A DNA stretch of 64,000 nucleotides from an uncultured Lachnospiraceae bacterium (GCA_900548905.1 URMK01000025.1:1-64000); one strand, 5' to 3'; positions 33,676 through 43,752 are shown, counted from the first letter of the stretch. Program-made: numbers and translations. Notes: generated by a model from the letters alone, not told the origin.

Positions 33676-35313
33676 TTAACGCGCAAAGTATCTGTCCAAA
33701 GCCGCCTGCTGGTACTCCGCCGCCTGTTCGATACCCATGGACCGGATTTGGGAAACATAGGTATCCCAATCCTTCTCCACATCCATGGCCCCGGTGATGA
33801 ATTTCACCGTACATTCCTGTACATAAGTGGTGATATCCCCCATAATTGCGGAATAATCAGTGCCTTCCTCAGAGGTCATGGAAATAGGAGGCATTACATA
33901 GGAGCCGTCTGTGGAAGCATCCCATACATCATAGCAAACCAGATTCTTTTCGTCATTTCCGTACAGGGAATTTTTCCAGTCATAAATGCCGGTCAGGGCA
34001 ACACCCAGATAATCATAGCCCGATTTGGTACCATCCGCCTTAGCCTGGCGCACCTCTTCATTCAGCTGAGGCTCGCCGTCGATATATTCAAAGGTTTCCC
34101 CTTCAATACCATAGTTCTTCAGAAGGGATCCTTCTTCAGAATAGAAATAGTCAATCCATTTCGCCGCCAGGACAGGATCCTTACAGCTGGTGGTAATACC
34201 AAGGGCATCGGAGCAGATTTCATACTGCTGCCATCCCAGATGGGCGACCTCTCCCTCTGTCTTCACCGGATAAGGCACCGGTATCCATTCCTGGCTGTAT
34301 TTGGCTTCAAAAATACTGGGGAAGGTCCATACGCCAAACAAATGTACGCCTGTCTGGTCATTAGCCATCGTGGATTGATCCTGTGTATCCCTGGTCATGA
34401 ATTCCGGATCGATCAACCCTTCGCTGTACCACCGGCCCATCAGCTTCATATAATCCTTGTAATCATCCAGAATAGGGGCATAAGTAGCTTTTCCGTCCTT
34501 ATTGATAAAATCATCGGTTACACCGTAGCCTGCATTCAAATCCTCCAGCATATTGTAGAATTCCTTGGCGCCGGTGAGCATAGGTACCGCAGCGCCCTTT
34601 TGTTCCTTAAAAGCCTTCAGCATTTCGTACCAGTCATCATAGGTTACCGGCGTATCCAGGCCGCAGTCATCCAGCCAGTCCTTTCGCACTAGCGGGCCTC
34701 CCCAGTCCCATTCTTTTTCAATATTAAGCATCCATGCCACAGCATAGCGTCCGGTATCCGTCTTGCACTGCAGCTGTGTCTCCGCATTCCGTTCCATAGC
34801 TGCCACATAATTTGGCATATACTGCAGATAATCCGTAAGATCCAGGAAAATACCGTCATCAATCAGGGCATCCATACCGCCTGTATATTTGGCGCTGTTG
34901 GAGTTATACCACATGATATCCGGCAGATTACCGCTTGCTACCAGAAGATTAAACTGCTCCTGGGTAGCGGTGGTGGCCGGGTGGGAATATTCGATATGTA
35001 CTCCGGTACGCTTCTCCGCTTCCTGTGCCGCAGGCGTTTGCGCATATGTCGTTATGTTATTGGCGGTGGTGGCATCAATAGACATCCAGGCTTTCAGCGT
35101 TACCGGCTCATCGGTAAGGGGCAGCGCTGACGCAGCTGCTGCGCCGTCTTCGGCCGCCTGTCCGCTGCTGTTTTCCGTCCCGGACTCCGTACTCGCCGTG
35201 GTACCCGCCTGTGCGGACTCTACCGGAGCTGTGGCCGCGGATCCTCCGCAGGCGGTAAGGGCGCCTGCCGCCAAAGTGAATGCCAAAAGCATTGCAAGAC
35301 TTTTCCTTTTCAT
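33676..35313 (-). CDS. Extracellular sugar-binding lipoprotein (ABC importer)
   Basis: The 545-aa protein has a lipoprotein signal peptide with lipobox LTAC (Cys near residue 22), a Ser/Ala/Thr-rich linker to about residue 70, and a large two-lobed solute-binding fold of the LipO/family-1 type used with LplB/LplC permeases. It would be anchored outside the membrane and capture oligosaccharides. It is the first gene of the operon with two permeases, GH39 and GH43, and is divergent from GH3/GH35. A candidate promoter lies about 55 nt upstream of its start. GGAGAGG precedes the ATG. Confidence 0.92.
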   Translation of the reverse strand: MKRKSLAMLLAFTLAAGALTACGGSAATAPVESAQAGTTASTESGTENSSGQAAEDGAAAASALPLTDEPVTLKAWMSIDATTANNITTYAQTPAAQEAEKRTGVHIEYSHPATTATQEQFNLLVASGNLPDIMWYNSNSAKYTGGMDALIDDGIFLDLTDYLQYMPNYVAAMERNAETQLQCKTDTGRYAVAWMLNIEKEWDWGGPLVRKDWLDDCGLDTPVTYDDWYEMLKAFKEQKGAAVPMLTGAKEFYNMLEDLNAGYGVTDDFINKDGKATYAPILDDYKDYMKLMGRWYSEGLIDPEFMTRDTQDQSTMANDQTGVHLFGVWTFPSIFEAKYSQEWIPVPYPVKTEGEVAHLGWQQYEICSDALGITTSCKDPVLAAKWIDYFYSEEGSLLKNYGIEGETFEYIDGEPQLNEEVRQAKADGTKSGYDYLGVALTGIYDWKNSLYGNDEKNLVCYDVWDASTDGSYVMPPISMTSEEGTDYSAIMGDITTYVQECTVKFITGAMDVEKDWDTYVSQIRSMGIEQAAEYQQAALDRYFAR

Positions 35314-35367
35314 ATAATCCTCTCCTTTAATCAGTTTATCGTAATTTACTGAAGTGTTTACAGTGTA

Positions 35368-35396
35368 ACATTATTTCTATCTCCCGTCTTTCACAA
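35368..35396 (-). promoter_or_regulatory. Candidate promoter of xylo-oligosaccharide ABC operon
   Basis: On the minus strand TTGTGA and TAATGT are 17 bp apart. A TGTT-N8-AACA dyad at 35354-35369 overlaps the expected start region and could be an operator. The plus-strand side shows no clear promoter for the GH3 gene. Confidence 0.5.
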
Positions 35397-35521
35397 ACAC
35401 GACCAATCCTTTTACCTATCGCGACATTTTTGGTATGTTTGTATATTTTTTTATTTCTTTATGGTAGAATCAACAAAACATATACAAAACATATATTTTA
35501 CCAATAAGAAGGGAGTACAAA

Positions 35522-38137
35522 ATGTCCAATTTATACACAGCAAAGCAGCCTTACAGCCTGCCTGCTCCTGCCATAAGGACAAGGGAGGAACTGCGCGGCA
35601 CCGCAAAAAAGCTGGCGGGGGAATCCATTGTCCTGCTCGCCAACAAGAATCATTTTCTTCCTCTGGATAAAGGAAGTACAGCGGCCTTTTTCGGTCGCTC
35701 CCAGCTGGATACCCTGATTGGCGGAGCAGGCTCCGGCGCTTCCCGGAACGTGGAACAGCCTCTCTCTATCCTGGAGGAATGCAGGAGGGCCGGGATTCGG
35801 CCTGTGCCGGAGACTGCCGCATTCTACCGGGAACAGCTCTCCTCCCAGGTTACGGAGGATCCTTTTGCCCGGCTGGCGGGATCGGGGACGGATTTGATTA
35901 ACAGCGGTATCATCTATGAAATTTTCGGGAAATACGAGCCTCCGAAGGAAGAATTCACCGTTCCCGATGATTTGCTTGGGGAAGCTGCCGCCCGGACGGA
36001 TACGGCCATTCTGGTACTGGGCCGTTCCTCGGGCGGTGAAGAATGTGACAGACACGTGCCTGACGACTATTATCTGACGTCGCAGGAAAAGCGACTGTGC
36101 AGGCAGGTCTGCACCGCCTTTTCTCATGTGGTTATAATCCTGAACAGCAACGGCGTCCACGATACCGACTGGATCCGAAATTATGCTTCCGTTGAATCCG
36201 TATTGTTTATCGGCCTTCCCGGGGAACAGGGTGCTGCCGCGCTGGCAGATATCCTTGTAGGGGATCTCACCCCGTCCGGCAAGCTATGCTCCACGTTTGC
36301 CCGCTCCTATGAAGAGTATCCCGGTTCTTCTCATTTCAGCTGGGATAAGGAGCATCCGGAGACCCTGAAGGAATACGGGGATTACGGCCTGGATGCGGCG
36401 GATAATGGAAGTACGGACTTCGCAAAGAGTCCTGTTACCGTTTACCTGGAGGATATTTATATGGGTTACCGGTATTTTGACTCCTTCGGAAAAGACGTGG
36501 TCTATCCCTTCGGGCATGGTCTGTCCTATGCGGATTTTTCCATAACGGATACGGGGATCGGGAAAGAGGCCGGTACCCTCCTGGTCCGCGCGACGGTCAA
36601 AAACCGTTCCGGCCGCTATCCCGGAAAAGAGGTGGTGCAGGTATATGTATCCGCTCCCTGGGGAAAGCTGGAAAAACCTTACCAGGAACTGAAGGCCTGG
36701 GAAAAAACAAAGCTGCTGGCACCGGGAGAAACTCAGAAGATCACCATTGCCATACCGCTGGAGCAGCTTTCTTCCTATGACGAGGAGAGCGCATCCTATC
36801 TGATGGAAGCAGGAACCTACTACATACGGGTGGGCAATTCCTCCCGGAGTACCCGAATTGCAGGCTCTTTTACAGTATCCGGGCCCGTAATCTGCGCCCG
36901 CTTTACAAACTGCCTTAGCCTGAAGCCCTGTAACAGGGATAAGCTTTCTTTTCTTTCGGCAAAGGGTGCCTCACCTATCACTTATCCCGGGGAGGAACAG
37001 GAAAAGCGGATAGCTCCGGCTTTTTCCGTATTGCAGGACGATATTACCATCCGCACTGCCGCAATGCCGGAAATCTCCCGGACAGCTGCGGAAATCTCCC
37101 GGGCATATCCCCATCCCCTCCGGTTATGTGATGTGGCGGACGGGAACGTATCTATGGATGCATTTCTGGCACAAATGAGCACGGAAGAACTGGCGGTCCT
37201 CGTAAACGGCTACGGCCCCGGGCTTCCCTTCGGAGGCTTCGGTTCCCAGGCAGCGCCAACCTGTTATTATGAAAATGGAGATCCCATTGCCGTCTGCTCT
37301 CATCCGGAAGGGAGCATGGGTTATGTATCCCCTTCCCTTCCCAAATACGGGATTCCCTCCCTTTTTTATAAAGACGGCCCTGCCAGTGTGGGACAGACCG
37401 CCTGGCCCACCGGAATGCTTCTGGCCTGCAGCTTTGATCCGCAGGTGCTTATGGATTTCGGCAGCGCCTGCGGTTATGAAGCCGCCCGGCAGCATGTGGA
37501 CAGCTGGCTGGCTCCCGCACTGAATCTGCACCGCAGTCCCACCGGCGGCAGAAATTTTGAATATTTCTCTGAAGATCCGGTGCTCGCCGGCGTCTGCGGT
37601 ACCTATGTATGCAGAGGCGCGCAGGAAAACAATCCCCTTACCGCCTGCCCCAAGCATTTCGCGGTCAATGAACAGGAAACCTACCGGCGGGGCAGCGCCC
37701 GTTTTTCCTTTGATGCGGTGGATTCCATCCTCACCGAACGCGCAGCAAGAGAGCTTTACCTGAAGCCCTTTGAAATGGCGGTCAGAGGAAGCCATGTCCA
37801 TACCTTTATGTCTTCCTTTAATAAGATTAACGGAACCTTTGCCGGAGGCAGCTGCAATCTGTGCACCCGCATTCTCCGGGAAGAATGGGGTTATGAAGGC
37901 ATTGTGGTCACCGATTGGGGCGATATGGATATTGTGGTGGACGGCGCGGACGCTGTGGCTGCGGGTAATGATATCATTATGCCCGGAGGCCCGCCGGTAA
38001 TTGCCCAGGTACGCAGGGGCTATGAGGAAGGCCGGGTAACCAGGCCTCAGCTTCTTCTTGCCGCCTCCCATTTGATGCACACGTTATGTAAACTTCAATC
38101 CTATACGGATTATGTGGAAAAGGAGGAACAGCAATGA
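35522..38137 (+). CDS. Domain-permuted GH3 beta-glycosidase
   Basis: The 871-aa enzyme carries GH3 domains in swapped order. The alpha/beta-sandwich comes first (residues about 20-310, opening with KKLAGESIVLLANKNHFLPL, a stretch that normally lies mid-protein). A fibronectin-III-like domain (about 340-460) follows. The TIM-barrel domain comes last (about 540-871) with nucleophile D798 in VVTDWGDMD and CPKHFAVNEQE near residue 715. This order is known in some Ruminococcus and Butyrivibrio glucosidases. GGGAG lies before the ATG. The next gene, GH35-like, overlaps by 4 nt. No signal peptide. It is divergent from the xylo-oligosaccharide importer, so it probably acts on the same imported material. 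Confidence 0.9.
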   Translation: MSNLYTAKQPYSLPAPAIRTREELRGTAKKLAGESIVLLANKNHFLPLDKGSTAAFFGRSQLDTLIGGAGSGASRNVEQPLSILEECRRAGIRPVPETAAFYREQLSSQVTEDPFARLAGSGTDLINSGIIYEIFGKYEPPKEEFTVPDDLLGEAAARTDTAILVLGRSSGGEECDRHVPDDYYLTSQEKRLCRQVCTAFSHVVIILNSNGVHDTDWIRNYASVESVLFIGLPGEQGAAALADILVGDLTPSGKLCSTFARSYEEYPGSSHFSWDKEHPETLKEYGDYGLDAADNGSTDFAKSPVTVYLEDIYMGYRYFDSFGKDVVYPFGHGLSYADFSITDTGIGKEAGTLLVRATVKNRSGRYPGKEVVQVYVSAPWGKLEKPYQELKAWEKTKLLAPGETQKITIAIPLEQLSSYDEESASYLMEAGTYYIRVGNSSRSTRIAGSFTVSGPVICARFTNCLSLKPCNRDKLSFLSAKGASPITYPGEEQEKRIAPAFSVLQDDITIRTAAMPEISRTAAEISRAYPHPLRLCDVADGNVSMDAFLAQMSTEELAVLVNGYGPGLPFGGFGSQAAPTCYYENGDPIAVCSHPEGSMGYVSPSLPKYGIPSLFYKDGPASVGQTAWPTGMLLACSFDPQVLMDFGSACGYEAARQHVDSWLAPALNLHRSPTGGRNFEYFSEDPVLAGVCGTYVCRGAQENNPLTACPKHFAVNEQETYRRGSARFSFDAVDSILTERAARELYLKPFEMAVRGSHVHTFMSSFNKINGTFAGGSCNLCTRILREEWGYEGIVVTDWGDMDIVVDGADAVAAGNDIIMPGGPPVIAQVRRGYEEGRVTRPQLLLAASHLMHTLCKLQSYTDYVEKEEQQ

Positions 38138-39696
38138 TGATACCACGAATAGCACCCAACCGTTACGGAATTCCCACTCTCTATGTAAAGGATCAGCCTT
38201 TTTTGATTCTTGGCGGGGAAATCCATAATTCCAGCAGTTCCTCCCCCGCTTATATGGAGGAACACGTATGGCCCGCCCTTCGCTCCCTTCCCCTGAACAC
38301 GGTAATCGCCCCGGTATACTGGGAAACTCTGGAGCCGGAGGAAGGACACTTTGATTTCAGCCTTATGGACAGTCTGCTTTCCCAGGCCGGAAGGGAGGGG
38401 AAAAAGCTTATCCTGCTGTGGTTCGGCCTCTGGAAAAACGGGGAATCCATGTACGCGCCCTCCTGGATAAAAGAAAACCCCGGCCGCTATTTCCGGGCCT
38501 GTTACAGCCCTGAAAATCCGTCGGATACCGTTTCCCCGCTCTGCACCGATGCCATAGAAGCTGATGCCTTTGCCTTTGCCCGCTTCATGGCGCATCTGCG
38601 GGAAACCGACAAGGAAGAAAATACCGTTATTATGGTACAGGTGGAAAATGAGATCGGTTTTCTCGGCGCCCAGAGGGATTACAGCGAACAAGCCCGGACG
38701 GCCTACTGCTCCCCTGTCCCTCCTTCCATGAAGGAATATGCCGGTATTGCAATAGAAAATAAAGACTCCTGGTATCCCCTGTTCAAAGAGGATGCACCGG
38801 AGCTTTTCATGACCTTTCATTATTGTCTCGCCATCCAGAAGATCGCCCATGCGGGGAAGACGGAATATCCTCTTCCCTTGAATGTAAATGCCTGGCTGGA
38901 ACAATTTCCCGAAATCCCCGGATCCTATCCCTGCGGCGGTCCCATCGCCAAATATATGGATCTGTGGAAAAAGCTTGTTCCCTCCATCGACATGCTTTCC
39001 CCCGATGTTTACCTCTCCGATTTCAAGGGGGTCTGCGATGCTTACAGTGCGGGCGGCAATCCCCTGTTTATCCCGGAAGCCAGAAGGGATCCGGTTACCG
39101 CCTCCAACGTATTTTACGCCTTCGGCCAATATTACGCGCTGGGCTTTTCTCCTTTCGGTATCGAAGATATGCTTCCGTCCGCCGCTGCTCCCGGGGAGCT
39201 GCCGTCGCCGGACGCCGCAGTGATGGCCGCACTGCAAATTGATATGTCCGCTTTTTCCAGCACGGGGACGGGCTGCTACCTGCAAAGAAGCTATGAAATC
39301 CTTTCCGGTATGACCGGACTCCTTACGGAACACCGGGGTTCCGGAAAGCTGCATGCCTTCCTCCGCAAAAATGAACATGACAAGGGGATCATCCTCTCCC
39401 TTCCCCGGACAGACGTAAAGCTCACCTATACAGGAGGCCGGCCGGACATGCCGGGCAGCGCCGGTTTCCTGATAGAGGACGGGGATTTTGGTTTTTATAT
39501 TACCGGCTGTAATTTCCGGATTGAGGTTCTGGCTAAAAAGGGAAGCGAGAAAAAAGTCAGCCTCCTGCGGCTGGAGGAAGGCATCTTTACCGGGAACCGC
39601 TTCTGTCCCGGACGAATTCTAAACGGTGATGAGCGAATGCGTGCTTCTATCGGCCCCATGGCGGGCGTTCTTCGGTTTGAGGTCTGCCTGTACTGA
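38134..39696 (+). CDS. GH35-like beta-galactosidase (DUF5597-type)
   Basis: The 520-aa protein has a TIM barrel of the GH35 type: APVYWETLEPEEGHFDF near residue 60, acid/base E173 in VQVENEIG and the probable nucleophile E315 in LFIPEARRDP. A C-terminal beta domain (about 380-520) resembles the DUF5597 domain seen in GH35-like galactosidases. No signal peptide is visible. The ATG overlaps the GH3 stop (ATGATGA), and GGAGG lies 7 nt upstream within that gene, so the two are translationally coupled. Beta-galactosidase activity on plant oligosaccharide side chains is likely but unproven. Its stop is 5 nt from the stop of the convergent DUF2284 gene. Confidence 0.82.
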   Translation: MMIPRIAPNRYGIPTLYVKDQPFLILGGEIHNSSSSSPAYMEEHVWPALRSLPLNTVIAPVYWETLEPEEGHFDFSLMDSLLSQAGREGKKLILLWFGLWKNGESMYAPSWIKENPGRYFRACYSPENPSDTVSPLCTDAIEADAFAFARFMAHLRETDKEENTVIMVQVENEIGFLGAQRDYSEQARTAYCSPVPPSMKEYAGIAIENKDSWYPLFKEDAPELFMTFHYCLAIQKIAHAGKTEYPLPLNVNAWLEQFPEIPGSYPCGGPIAKYMDLWKKLVPSIDMLSPDVYLSDFKGVCDAYSAGGNPLFIPEARRDPVTASNVFYAFGQYYALGFSPFGIEDMLPSAAAPGELPSPDAAVMAALQIDMSAFSSTGTGCYLQRSYEILSGMTGLLTEHRGSGKLHAFLRKNEHDKGIILSLPRTDVKLTYTGGRPDMPGSAGFLIEDGDFGFYITGCNFRIEVLAKKGSEKKVSLLRLEEGIFTGNRFCPGRILNGDERMRASIGPMAGVLRFEVCLY

Positions 39697-39701
39697 CCGT
39701 T

Positions 39702-40238
39702 TTAAAAGAAAACATTACCGAAGTAAGTTACCGTATTCACTCCATTAATATAGTGGATCCCCGTTTCCGCTGCCTCTTCATTGACAAAAATCCCATAGCT
39801 TTCCACAGAGGGACACATACGCTCCGGGAACCGGCAGGGCGCGTCCGGATACGTGCATGTCTGACAGTTTCCGCAGCCTTCCGAAGTAAGAACCAGTATC
39901 TGTTCAAACGCTTTTTCAAAGATTTTCCGTATCCTTACACATACCTTTTCATGCTCTTCTTTTCCTTCCTGCATTCCCTCCAAATCCAGAGAATCCTCCA
40001 GCGGATGCCATGTGGTAAATACATATACCTGTGAAAAAGCCATACATTTTTTCCGGCATTCCTCCACGCTTCCCACACCGGGAGGGCATGCCCAGGTTTT
40101 CCCATAGCAGCCGCAGTAATTCACTTCACACAGATGGCGGACCTCCTCGGAAAACTTCAGTTTTTCCACCGGCAGGACCGCCTGCTCATGAACCCCCGCT
40201 TCTTTGCATAACTCGAAAATCCGTTCCAAACCTTCCAT
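39702..40238 (-). CDS. DUF2284 cysteine-rich predicted metal-binding protein
   Basis: The 178-aa protein has many cysteines in the DUF2284 arrangement: CGCYGKTWACPPGVG near residue 42 and EGCGNCQTCTYPDAPCRFPE near residue 120, with MCPSVESYGI after. The pattern suggests binding of one or two iron-sulfur clusters or zinc. The cellular role of the family is not established, though it is common in anaerobes and sometimes sits near corrinoid or redox genes. GGAG precedes the ATG. It lies downstream of the response regulator on the same strand, with a small GACGGA/TCCGTC hairpin (40303-40320) between them. Confidence 0.82.
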   Translation of the reverse strand: MEGLERIFELCKEAGVHEQAVLPVEKLKFSEEVRHLCEVNYCGCYGKTWACPPGVGSVEECRKKCMAFSQVYVFTTWHPLEDSLDLEGMQEGKEEHEKVCVRIRKIFEKAFEQILVLTSEGCGNCQTCTYPDAPCRFPERMCPSVESYGIFVNEEAAETGIHYINGVNTVTYFGNVFF

Positions 40239-40334
40239 TGCCTTCTCCTGTCTGTCCCGTCAGGGACCTTAGAATGATATCATGTACGCAGACTTCATAT
40301 GTGACGGATTTCCTTCCGTCCACCGCCGTCCGTT

Positions 40335-41909
40335 TTAATTTTCCCCTTTATATTTCTGCCGGTAGCTGGCCGGGGAATCGCCTGTAATCTTCTTGAAATA
40401 TCTCGAAAAGTAGGAAAAGTTCTCATATCCTACCCAATATCCCACCTCCCCTACAGAGAGATCCGTCATCACCAGAAGCTCTTTGGCGGTCTCCATTTTC
40501 TTTTCCACGATATACTCCGCCAGGGACAACCCTGTCTCCTTTTTAAACAGACGGTTCAAATAATCCCGGTTCAAATGTACCGCATCCTCCAGCATTTTTC
40601 GTGTGATTTCTTTATTAATATTGTTGCTTATAAATTCCTTCAGCTGATCCACCACGGATTTCTCTCCCCGGCCTCCATCCCGCAGCAGCAGCCACCGGAG
40701 GAAATCCCCGGCATTTTCCCGGGATACAAAGGCGGCCTGATAGCGGCCGGAATACTCCGTTTCATCCAGCTGTTCGGCCGGGATGCCCTGTTCGGCCTTT
40801 TCCCTCCCGCTTCTGATGACCAGACTCCGCAGCCCCGTTAAAAGGGTCTGGAGGACAGGCCTGGTCATCCCCCCGTCTCCGGCCAGCCGGTCAATATACC
40901 GTTCCGCTAAGGCTGCACATTCCTCCTGCCTCCCTTTCCGGATAAGCACCTCAAAGGCCTGAAGGTTTGGCTCTCCGGGCGGTTCCTTTCTCCCCTCACA
41001 CAGACAGAAGCTATCCTGCCATATGGTATCCTGCTGCATCCGCCTCAGCGTTTCAAACTGTGTGGGAAGTGACTCAGGATCTACAAAACCGGCCATATAA
41101 ATCTGGATATCCGTATCAAATTCCTTATGCATCCAACGGATCAACTGCCTGCATTCCTCCCGGATTCCCTCCTTGTTGATCTCCCCTTCCAGCAAAAGCA
41201 CCGCATAATTGATGTCGGTTCCCACATTGGTCTGACATATCCGGTTTGTTCCCGCGAGATTCAGGGATTCCCCAATGACATTACGCATGGCAAAATCATA
41301 AATATCCTTTTCCCAGCCGGCCACCGATTTCCCGATTCGTGTTACGCTGATGGAAAGCAGCAGCACCTGCTCCCCTTCCTTCAGCCCGATTCCCTGGACA
41401 GCAAATTGTTCCCTTATCTTTTCTCTGTCCATTCCGAACTTTCCCCGGAGCAGCTCCGTCAGGAAAACGCTTTTCATAACCCCCTGGTACTGCTTTATCA
41501 TGCTTGCATGGGCGATCTCATTTTTCAGACGCAGCCTGCGTTCCCTACTATCCCGGGCCTTTATCAGGGCCTCCCGGATTTCCGTTTCCCGGACAGGCTT
41601 TACAAGGTAATCGGAGCTGCCCAGGGCCAGGGCCTCCCTGGCAAAAGCAAAGCTTTCGTGACAGGTCTGGAAAATACAGGCAATCTCTATTTTCTCATCC
41701 CGGATCCAGCGCAGCAGGGACAGTCCGCTCCCCATGGGCATCTCAATATCCGTCACCACCACGTCCACCACTTCTTCCTCCAGGATTTTTTTGGCTTCAG
41801 CCGCACTGGAGGCACAGAAAACCTGATCCGCCAGATCCTTCTGGACCTCTACCACCATCCGGAGTCCGTCCAGCGCCAATTTTTCATCATCTACCAGTAA
41901 AACCTTCAT
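40335..41909 (-). CDS. AraC-type response regulator (YesN-like)
   Basis: The 524-aa regulator has an N-terminal receiver domain (about 1-120) with the phospho-acceptor aspartate in VVVTDIEMPMGSG and conserved lysine in YLVKPVRE. A long middle part (about 140-410) follows, then a C-terminal AraC double helix-turn-helix (about 420-520; LNRDYLNRLFKKETGLSLAEY, GYENFSYFSRYFKK). The ATG at 41909 is used because GGGGGG lies about 5 nt upstream. It is the partner of the kinase encoded 67 nt upstream; the 42-bp dispersed repeat lies between. YesMN-type pairs usually control ABC sugar import operons, here perhaps either of the two flanking systems. Confidence 0.92.
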   Translation of the reverse strand: MKVLLVDDEKLALDGLRMVVEVQKDLADQVFCASSAAEAKKILEEEVVDVVVTDIEMPMGSGLSLLRWIRDEKIEIACIFQTCHESFAFAREALALGSSDYLVKPVRETEIREALIKARDSRERRLRLKNEIAHASMIKQYQGVMKSVFLTELLRGKFGMDREKIREQFAVQGIGLKEGEQVLLLSISVTRIGKSVAGWEKDIYDFAMRNVIGESLNLAGTNRICQTNVGTDINYAVLLLEGEINKEGIREECRQLIRWMHKEFDTDIQIYMAGFVDPESLPTQFETLRRMQQDTIWQDSFCLCEGRKEPPGEPNLQAFEVLIRKGRQEECAALAERYIDRLAGDGGMTRPVLQTLLTGLRSLVIRSGREKAEQGIPAEQLDETEYSGRYQAAFVSRENAGDFLRWLLLRDGGRGEKSVVDQLKEFISNNINKEITRKMLEDAVHLNRDYLNRLFKKETGLSLAEYIVEKKMETAKELLVMTDLSVGEVGYWVGYENFSYFSRYFKKITGDSPASYRQKYKGEN

Positions 41910-41929
41910 TCTTATCCCCCCTGCCATCG

Positions 41930-41971
41930 CAGGCCTGCCTGCAATCCTGCATCAATCCGTAGTTTGAAAGG
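41930..41971 (-). repeat. 42-bp dispersed intergenic repeat, copy B
   Basis: This block matches 3767-3808 at 40 of 42 positions in the same orientation. It fills most of the gap between the kinase stop and the response-regulator ribosome site. The palindrome CAGGCCTG at one end and the core CATCAATCCGTAGTTT are shared. Confidence 0.85.
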
Positions 41972-41976
41972 AATTT

Positions 41977-43752
41977 TTAAACTGCCATCCCCGCCTCCCC
42001 CTGCTTTTCCCCGGGGATCCAGATATCCACCTGTGCGCCGCCCTGCGAAACGTTGCCAAACGTAATTTCCGCTTCTCCATGATACAGGATTGCAAGCCTT
42101 TGCACAACATTTGCCACACCATAATGCTCCTCCCCCCGGCGGTCCAGCAGAGTATCCCCGCTGTTCAGGACCGGAAGCACCTCCTGCGCATATCCGGGCC
42201 CGCAGTCTTTGAGCCGGAAATAATAGCCCGGGCATGCCTCTGTTCCCTTTTCCTCTTCCTTCTGCCCTTTTTCAACCCGCAGTGTGATATGTACTCCCTC
42301 TTCTTCATCTACCAGACCGTATTTCACCGAATTTTCCACAAAGGTATACAGCATCATGGGCGGAATCAGGCAGCCGGCCAACTCCGGCTCCCCCTCTCGT
42401 ATAAACTGAATGGGGTAAGTATAGCGGATCCTCTGGATTTCTATGAAATTCTCAATATGCTTCAGCTCCTCCTCCACCCCGATTTTTTCACTTCTCGCCT
42501 TCAGGATATACCTGCTGTGCTTCATCAGATGGGCAACCAGTTCCTTGATTTTATCGGTCTGCCTGGTCAGCGCCAGGGTATACAGGATATTCAGGGCATT
42601 CAGGAAAAAATGGGGATTGATTTGCAGAAGCAGGAATTTGAGTTCTGAATTCTGACGGTTCAGCTGCTCCTCATACACATCGATTTTCAGTTTTTCTATT
42701 TCCGATACCATACGGTTGAACTGGTAATTGAGGCACCGGAATTCCTGATAATAGGCTTCCTCCTCCACCTTTACCTGCAGATTCCCCTTTTCCACCTCTT
42801 CCATGGCTTTTACCAGCTTGTCAACCGGATATACCAGCGTTTTCCGGTTAAACCAGCTCCATCCTATGATATAGGCCACGGCGAGTATCATAAAAAAAGC
42901 GAGGAGAATCTGGAGCGCACCGATATTTTTCTGCAGAAAGGATTTATAACGCAGCCCGATCAGACTCAGACCGGTCCGGGCGGAACTGCTGCCGATGACC
43001 GCTGCCGTTTCCCCTGGTGCATTGTATATCAATTCCTGTCCGAACTGCCTGATCCGCTTCTTTGCTTCGTCCGAAAGTGCCGCTTCGCTGATGGCATTCC
43101 GGTTCTCATCCGTAAAAAAAAGAACGTCAAAAGGGTTGTTTTCCCCTTTTTCTATCACCTTCAGGAAGGAATCCCCATCCATATACACGGTAAGATAATA
43201 TCCCAGGGTACGCATAGTCCGCACAAAGTAAACCTTGTCTCCGATTTTTCTGGCAACCCAGTCATTGGAAAAAACCTCTTTCCCGGATACAATTCTCTGG
43301 TTATAATCCCTCACATCCGCAAGAAGGGAATATTCCGAGCTGCGGAAGGAGACCATTCTCCGGCCCGCGCTGTTATACAGAAAACCGGCTTGGATCCAGC
43401 TGTTCGCAGAAAAACTGTTCTTCATTTCCTTGTCCAGAATGGCGTAAAGATACTCCCTGTTCAATGTATTTTTTTCAATTTCCACCAGTTCGCTTCTGCG
43501 GCTTGTCAGATAACTTGCCATCTGGTTCTCGGTTGTCAGTATCTGTTCATCGATTTTTTCAACGGTCATGGATACTATTTTCAGATTGGCATCATTGGCC
43601 TGCTTTTCAATCGTCCGGTTTGCGTACAGGCTGATCACCCCCAGGCCGGCCATAATCAGGGATACCACCAGCATCTGTATCCCCAGACTCCTGCCCATGG
43701 ATAGGTTTCCTAAAAGTCTTTTTCCCCATGCTTCCCATTTCTCTTTTTTCAT
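41977..43752 (-). CDS. Sensor histidine kinase (YesM-like)
   Basis: The 591-aa kinase has an N-terminal membrane helix (about 22-42), an extracellular sensing domain of about 240 residues, a second helix (about 285-305) and a HAMP region. A His-kinase domain of the LytS/YesM type follows, with the phospho-acceptor histidine in LQINPHFFLNALNILYTLAL and a HATPase domain at the end (PPMMLYTFVENSVKYGLVDE, then the glycine boxes). ATG at 43752 is favoured, with GGGGAG upstream; a GTG three codons earlier is possible. It senses an extracellular ligand, probably a sugar or a ligand-loaded binding protein. It lies between two ABC operons, so its target cannot be decided from position. Confidence 0.92.
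   Translation of the reverse strand: MKKEKWEAWGKRLLGNLSMGRSLGIQMLVVSLIMAGLGVISLYANRTIEKQANDANLKIVSMTVEKIDEQILTTENQMASYLTSRRSELVEIEKNTLNREYLYAILDKEMKNSFSANSWIQAGFLYNSAGRRMVSFRSSEYSLLADVRDYNQRIVSGKEVFSNDWVARKIGDKVYFVRTMRTLGYYLTVYMDGDSFLKVIEKGENNPFDVLFFTDENRNAISEAALSDEAKKRIRQFGQELIYNAPGETAAVIGSSSARTGLSLIGLRYKSFLQKNIGALQILLAFFMILAVAYIIGWSWFNRKTLVYPVDKLVKAMEEVEKGNLQVKVEEEAYYQEFRCLNYQFNRMVSEIEKLKIDVYEEQLNRQNSELKFLLLQINPHFFLNALNILYTLALTRQTDKIKELVAHLMKHSRYILKARSEKIGVEEELKHIENFIEIQRIRYTYPIQFIREGEPELAGCLIPPMMLYTFVENSVKYGLVDEEEGVHITLRVEKGQKEEEKGTEACPGYYFRLKDCGPGYAQEVLPVLNSGDTLLDRRGEEHYGVANVVQRLAILYHGEAEITFGNVSQGGAQVDIWIPGEKQGEAGMAV

Noticed and set aside
35354..35369. TGTT-N8-AACA near the xylo-oligosaccharide promoter as a third copy of the acid-sugar operator
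   Set aside because: It is 16 rather than 17 bp and the centre does not match; similarity is limited to the outer four bases on each side.
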